Assembly: GCA_022410635.1 (NCBI GenBank)
Contig: JAJVDF010000213.1
Span: 249,233 to 313,232 of the forward strand
Source: Tretioscincus oriximinensis
Taxonomy: Eukaryota; Chordata; Lepidosauria; Squamata; Gymnophthalmidae
Direction: 5' to 3'
Length of the DNA: 64,000 bases
The translations under genes were made by a program, and so were the position numbers. This document shows positions 59,271 to 64,000 of the stretch, in pieces (within the stretch, counting starts at the first letter, position 1; every line of letters begins with the position of its first letter). A model generated the notes under the pieces. The model was not told the origin of the DNA and made no database searches. It saw nothing but the letters and a program-made list of their open reading frames with translations.

Positions 59271-61245
59271 AGGGGATCTTGTTACTAGGGAGTCCAATAG
59301 AAGAAGAAAAAAACAGTTTGGTTATTATTTCTTGATACTGTAAGGTTTTTCTTCTGTAAAACCTACCTAAGTGTTCACACACANACATATATACACACAG
59401 CTAAGAGTGCCAATTAAAGGATTATTTTATCCATGACTATTATTACCATTGTACAACAAAGTAAGAACAGCAAAAACTAATTGCCTAGTAAATGTGAATC
59501 ACAGTAAAATATAACTAAGATGATCTTTCCTGTTCTTGTGTAACTCAGATTTTCCATCTGCTTCAATGTCTGAATATACTGTATATATATTTTGCTACCC
59601 TTATTACATTTTTGTCTGCATCATATACCATTCCACAATTGCTCCATCTTACCAATTGTAATTTGGTCAAGTTAATCATACGTTCACTACGAATAAAATT
59701 TTTACTTGTATGATATTAAATGAAAAGCAAATGTAAGTAAGATACCATGTTATGCAACTCTAAAATGATAATTGGCATAACTTACACCAAAGTAGAGACC
59801 CAAAAAGTACACACTGGAGGGAAGGGATCAAATAAAATTTTATTCAAAAATGTTTAAACTGTGATATAGTTTCGCTTAAAATTTAAATGGTAGAATTTGA
59901 TTATTTCAATTTATTGAATAGTGTCCTTCTACCATAATTATATTTCTAAAAATGTGCTAATGATTGTAACTAATGCCTGAGATAATATTTCTTTTTTTCT
60001 TTCTTTTGTGAATTTGCACTTTAGGATTTACTTTTTAATTCCAGTGTTTTTAGATGCTAGTTCAAAATAAAGTATGAAATTGAAACACAGTATAAAAACA
60101 AAGTAAGAATTCTCACAACAGATTAGCTTAAACCATCTTCAATCAGCTAAAATTTGATTATTCCAGTGGCCTCTAATCCTTAACAAAAATCTCCTTGTCA
60201 CCAATGTTTCTAGGAAAGGAAGTTTCTCAGAGGACACAAGTAATGGTCTTTTAATAGGAAATAAACACGTTTTGAAAATAGGCCATGCACATCACCAGTA
60301 AACATGAAAATTTCATTGGTGGGACCTTCTATCCCCTGCCAAAGTGACCTTGCATGGTGGAAAGATGACAAAGTGCTTTCCTGGCTCTCCCTGACAGCAA
60401 TGCAATCGCAACACATTTGACAAATCGCTCGCATTAAATCGGGGGGCACTTTCGGCAGCATTGGCGTCCCTATCCATCAGTCCTGATTACTACACAAACG
60501 TCAAACATGGCACAGAGCACATTTGTCAGAGGGAGTAAAAAGCAGTTGTTAGTAAGAACACTACCTGTCATACTAATGGACTAAGGCTTGTTGCATTGTA
60601 ACTTGCAGGAGCCAGCAAATTTGAGTTATTTTTATTATTATTATTTTAAAAAATAAAGACAAAAACCATGTGCTTTATAGCTTGCCTATTGTTTCCTGGA
60701 CTCTTTCTTATCTTCATTTAACATGTCCTAAAGAAGCATTTGCCCTTTAAAAGAAGAATGCATGGCATAAGTTTTTAAAATGGAAATTTCAAGTAGATTG
60801 AAATTTTAGTCTACCTAAAACTATATTTTACAAAAGAAGAAATATTAAACTATGCAATGTATTTATACTACTTAAAGGGATCAGAATCTTTGGTGTGTAA
60901 CGTATTTCTGGACTGTTTCTACTTTCCTATGTAAGTAGAAAGAGGAAGAATAAGAAAGGCATCTCATTTTAAATCTAAAAATAATTTTTAAAAATATTGA
61001 ATTATACTCCCCATCTTGCCTTTAATGCTGCAATTTTTAATGTTAGCAGCAGGCATAGATTATATTTTACCTTCATAATATTTTATCAACATCCAGGAAA
61101 ATAACATTTAGGGCTTTGTTTGCATAGATAACTTGGTGTGAGACATTTTTGGAAGGAATGTTTTTTTTCCCCTATATTGTGCTGCTCAATTCATTTCTTC
61201 ATACAAGAAGCTGAGATTGTGCTCCCATTTGTGGAGATACAATAT
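59271..61245. other. no recognised repeat or gene
   Basis: The part at 60190-60545 is less AT-rich, with several CpGs and no repeat motif, and stands out from its surroundings. It may be conserved regulatory DNA. No exon is supported. Confidence 0.4.
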
Positions 61246-61470
61246 CTTACATGAGAAGAGCCATACTGGATCTGGCTAGAGCCCATCTAGTCCAGCATTC
61301 TGTCTCACACAGAGGCCCACCAGATGCACCTGGGCGGTTTGAATAGAAGAAAGCAAAATATGCATCTGTTCATTACTCCCTGCAAATGGTTTTTCAGGAG
61401 TACTGCCTGTTGCTCCATCCCGGAGGCAGCATCCAGACGTCCATCCTAGTACCCATTTATACTCATTTAT
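61246..61470 (-). repeat. CR1/L2-type LINE 3' end, reverse copy
   Basis: CATGAGAAGAGCCATACTGG, then GAGCCCATCTAGTCCAGCAT, TCTCACACAGAGGCCCACCA and GCTCCATCCCGGAGGCAGCA. These are the reverse complement of 63800-63985, with few changes. Confidence 0.9.
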
Positions 61471-63129
61471 ATAAAAGTAATACTGAAGCCTGAATGATTT
61501 CTTATCTAGCAAAAAGCCTCTGCTAAAAATCTTAAAATCCTACAAAATCACTACGCATTCTATTGGGGTCATTCCTACATATTTTTATTTTATTTTTTCC
61601 ACACTTTTTTCAGTTCAGAAAACTGTTTCCCATCACAACAAACCTGCAATATTTTTGTCAGTATGGACTTCCCAGTGACTTCCGATTCAAAGTAAACTTT
61701 TAATGCACTAAACTGTATACAGATTATTTCAGGTCCCAGTCCATATTGGAGTAGTACTAAACCATTTTTTTTAGTAACATAGAGACTGAAACTCTCTCAC
61801 ACTCTCTCTCTGGTAACCTGTATTATTGAATTGGCACTTTTGTTCAAATCCTGGTTTAAAACTGAAAATAGACTGCTCATTTCAGCAGAAAATGAAGATT
61901 CCTAATCTCAGTATATTTGGAACAAAGAGTGACCCGCGTTTGCCTTCTCACTTTTTGCCTTCTCACTTTTTGACCAAAAGGAAGCAAAATTGAGGATGCT
62001 TTTTATTTGTTCTTCTGCATCAGTGTTTCCAAGACAGAGTTTCTCGTGATGTTATTACAATAGAACCTCATCATTGTGAGAATCATTCCTAAACACTGAG
62101 CTTTTTGAGAACTATAGATAAGAAGCCTATCAAGGCATTTTTGATGGAAACAGTGTTCTAGTTCAAAGATACAGCAGACATTTTGATAAAAGATTATTAT
62201 GATTTAGTGGTGTGGAAAATCTTTTCCAGAAAATTCCCGTGTACTTATTTTGTGATGATAGAGACAATTGAAAATTCTCATTTTCATAAAATAATTAGTC
62301 ACAGTAAATTCCACTTGTAATTTGTGTTTTTTAGGTCATTATCATCTCCACGATTATTGGTCTGTTATTTACTAATTTCCTTTGGTCATAAAAAGACTCT
62401 GATAGAGATATTCAGAAATATTTTTTTCTGTTTGCTTCAAATTTATCCAAATAGCTGTTTATTCTTATTTGATGTGACTGTTTCTCCTCTCAAATACAAA
62501 AAGATTGGATTGATTTCCACGCAAACAGCCTTTGGTTCATTTGGACACTGTTAAACTATGTTGGTTCTGATAACATGTAAACTATGTGAACTTTCCCTTG
62601 GGATGTGAACCATGAACTGATGGAGCCAGTTTGGCAAATCTCTACTCAAGTTAACTTTACAAAATTATTGAACTACCAGTACTTTTTGTTAGTTTAATTG
62701 ATCGCTTCTCATATTTCCAAGTACAGTATCTCTTAACATCTGATTCAGTCATTCTGTCAGATTAAACATATATCTGGTCAAGATCTATAGTTTCCTGGCT
62801 CCACCTTTCCTCCCTTTTTGAAGATAGAGACATTTGCCACATGTGAAGTAGGGTTCCTTCTTCATCAAGAGAGGATTGCTATCTTGAAACAGTAATAAGC
62901 CATATATGTACAGACAAGTTGAAGGAAATGTATATTATGAGGTTTCAAGTCCAGGGATGGTTTTGACTCAGAAAGAAATTACATTATTGGAGGTGATGAC
63001 ACTTGAAGTGATAACAGGTGGTGGCAGCAGCTAGGAGTGTTTACATTCATCTCCAAATGGTTTGCGAGCTTAAGCCTTTCATGGATCAAAACAATTAATC
63101 TACAATGGTCCATTTTTTTTATAAACATC
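61471..63129. other. no recognisable feature
   Basis: AT-rich, no supported feature. Confidence 0.4.
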
Positions 63130-63370
63130 AGATTAGATTGTTGTAATGCATGAGGGGTTTCTTGAAGACAGTCCAGAACTGGAAATAGTACAGAATGTAG
63201 CAGTATTGCTTCTGACAGGAGTATGTAGCCAGATACATATTACACTACTTTTGAATGGATTGCAGTGGTTCATTATAGAGCCCAATACAAGGTGCTAACA
63301 TCAACATACAAAGCCTTAATAGATTGAGGCCCAAGTATCTGAAGAATCACTTTTGTGTAGTGTAGATTAG
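63130..63370 (+). pseudogene. non-LTR retrotransposon coding fragment
   Basis: CAGAATGTAGCAGTATTGCT, ACATATTACACTACTTTTGA, TGGATTGCAGTGGTTCATTA and ACAAAGCCTTAATAGATTGAG follow the same order as the sense relic at 45088. It is therefore the same element family, cut off before its 3' end by the next LINE. Confidence 0.65.
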
Positions 63371-63419
63371 TTGTGCATTAAGATGATGAAATATAAAGTC
63401 TCCTGTACATTAGGATCAC

Positions 63420-64000
63420 GCTCTCAGAAATGTGAGAGATTGCAGCATGAAAGAGGGCCTTCTCCTTGGTGGTCTCAAGCTTTGGAATAGTTTTCTTATG
63501 GGGGAAAAACTAAGTAGCAACTCTAGTATCAATTGTTTTGAAGTGTACAAAATCATGCATGGAATGGATAGGGCGGATAGAGAAAAAGTTTTTTCTCTAT
63601 CACACAACGCTAGGACCAGAGGGCACTCCTTGAAATTGATAGGCAGAAAATTGAGAATAATGAAAAGTATTTTTTCACCCAGAGGGTCATCGGCCTGTGG
63701 AATTTACTTCCTGAAGAGGAGGAGGTAGCTAACAGCTTGGATAGCTTCAGGACTAGACAGGTTTATGGACACCAAGGGTATAAATGGGTACTAGGATAGA
63801 GGTCTGGATGCTGCCTCCGGGATGGAGCAACAGGTAGTGCTCCTGAAATGCCATTTGCAGGGAGTCATGAACAGGTGCATATTTTGCTTTCCTCTGTTCA
63901 GACTGCCCAGGTGCATCTGGTGGGCCTCTGTGTGAGACAGAATGCTGGATTAGATGGGCTCTGGCCCAATTCAGTATGGCTCTTCTTATGTTCTTATGTC
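63420..64000 (+). pseudogene. CR1/L2-type LINE 3' end, best preserved copy
   Basis: The coding tail includes YKIMHGMDRADREK and a FFTQR-like VNLWN/LPEE region across frame breaks (63538-63725). The 3' untranslated part runs GGATGCTGCCTCCGGGATGG, GACTGCCCAGGTGCATCTGG and TGCTGGATTAGATGGGCTCT. It ends in repeated TTCTTATG, the terminal repeat used by this LINE group. The window ends within or just after that tail. Confidence 0.9.

Noticed and set aside
60210..60461. 83-codon minus-strand frame as an exon
   Set aside because: No convincing acceptor and donor pair flanks it and the peptide is not recognised. It is kept only as possible conserved non-coding DNA.

Overview
The window looks like nuclear DNA of a vertebrate, most probably a squamate reptile. 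It is AT-rich, gene-poor and intron-like. It is dense with CR1/L2-type LINE fragments, tRNA-derived SINEs, non-autonomous DNA transposons and Tc1-like relics. The SINE tail type and repeat mix are those I associate with lizards and snakes; the species cannot be told from sequence alone. Scattered single Ns and one NNN mark a draft assembly. I see no complete protein-coding gene, no structural RNA gene and no CRISPR or prokaryotic feature.

One host gene signal is convincing. A GC-rich CpG island (about 35830-37090) carries a short first coding exon on the + strand: ATG at 36677, 15 complete codons, and a strong splice donor after 36722. In-frame stops upstream fix the start. The encoded peptide (MLHTANKGRKASNEA, then a Gly codon split by the intron) resembles, from memory only, an alternative N-terminus of teneurin-2; treat that as a hypothesis. 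If it is right, 1-35.8 kb is upstream or intronic DNA of a giant gene and 36.7-64 kb is its first intron. The stretch 38.2-41.5 kb is unusually poor in repeats.

Layout. 1-10 kb: LINE relics, an amniote-type interspersed repeat, a fold-back element fused to a tandem repeat with two CTCF-like motifs, and microsatellites. 10-20 kb: a 190-bp fold-back repeat, a Harbinger-like MITE, a Tc1-like fragment, a CR1/L2 3' end, and a Tc1 relic broken by a SINE and then tandemly duplicated (18214-19161). 20-35 kb: a fold-back hAT-like MITE at 23044, a GC-rich hAT-like element with alternating inverted cores inserted in a SINE (24750-25284), a chain-of-hairpins hAT-like MITE (26382-26917), tail-to-tail LINE ends, a large ATT microsatellite, and a second fold-back MITE at 31743. 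35-45 kb: CpG island, first exon and repeat-poor sequence. 45-64 kb: LINE and SINE relics, a segment flanked by 16-bp direct repeats (49613-49786), a palindromic GGAAGT repeat, the second chain-of-hairpins MITE (53764-54339), and a near-intact CR1/L2 3' end at the window edge.

The most unusual content is the family of structured non-autonomous transposons. Three insertions have exact 8-bp target duplications and are built as ordered series of perfect or near-perfect hairpins. They are CpG-dense and would be miscalled as CpG islands or as coding sequence.
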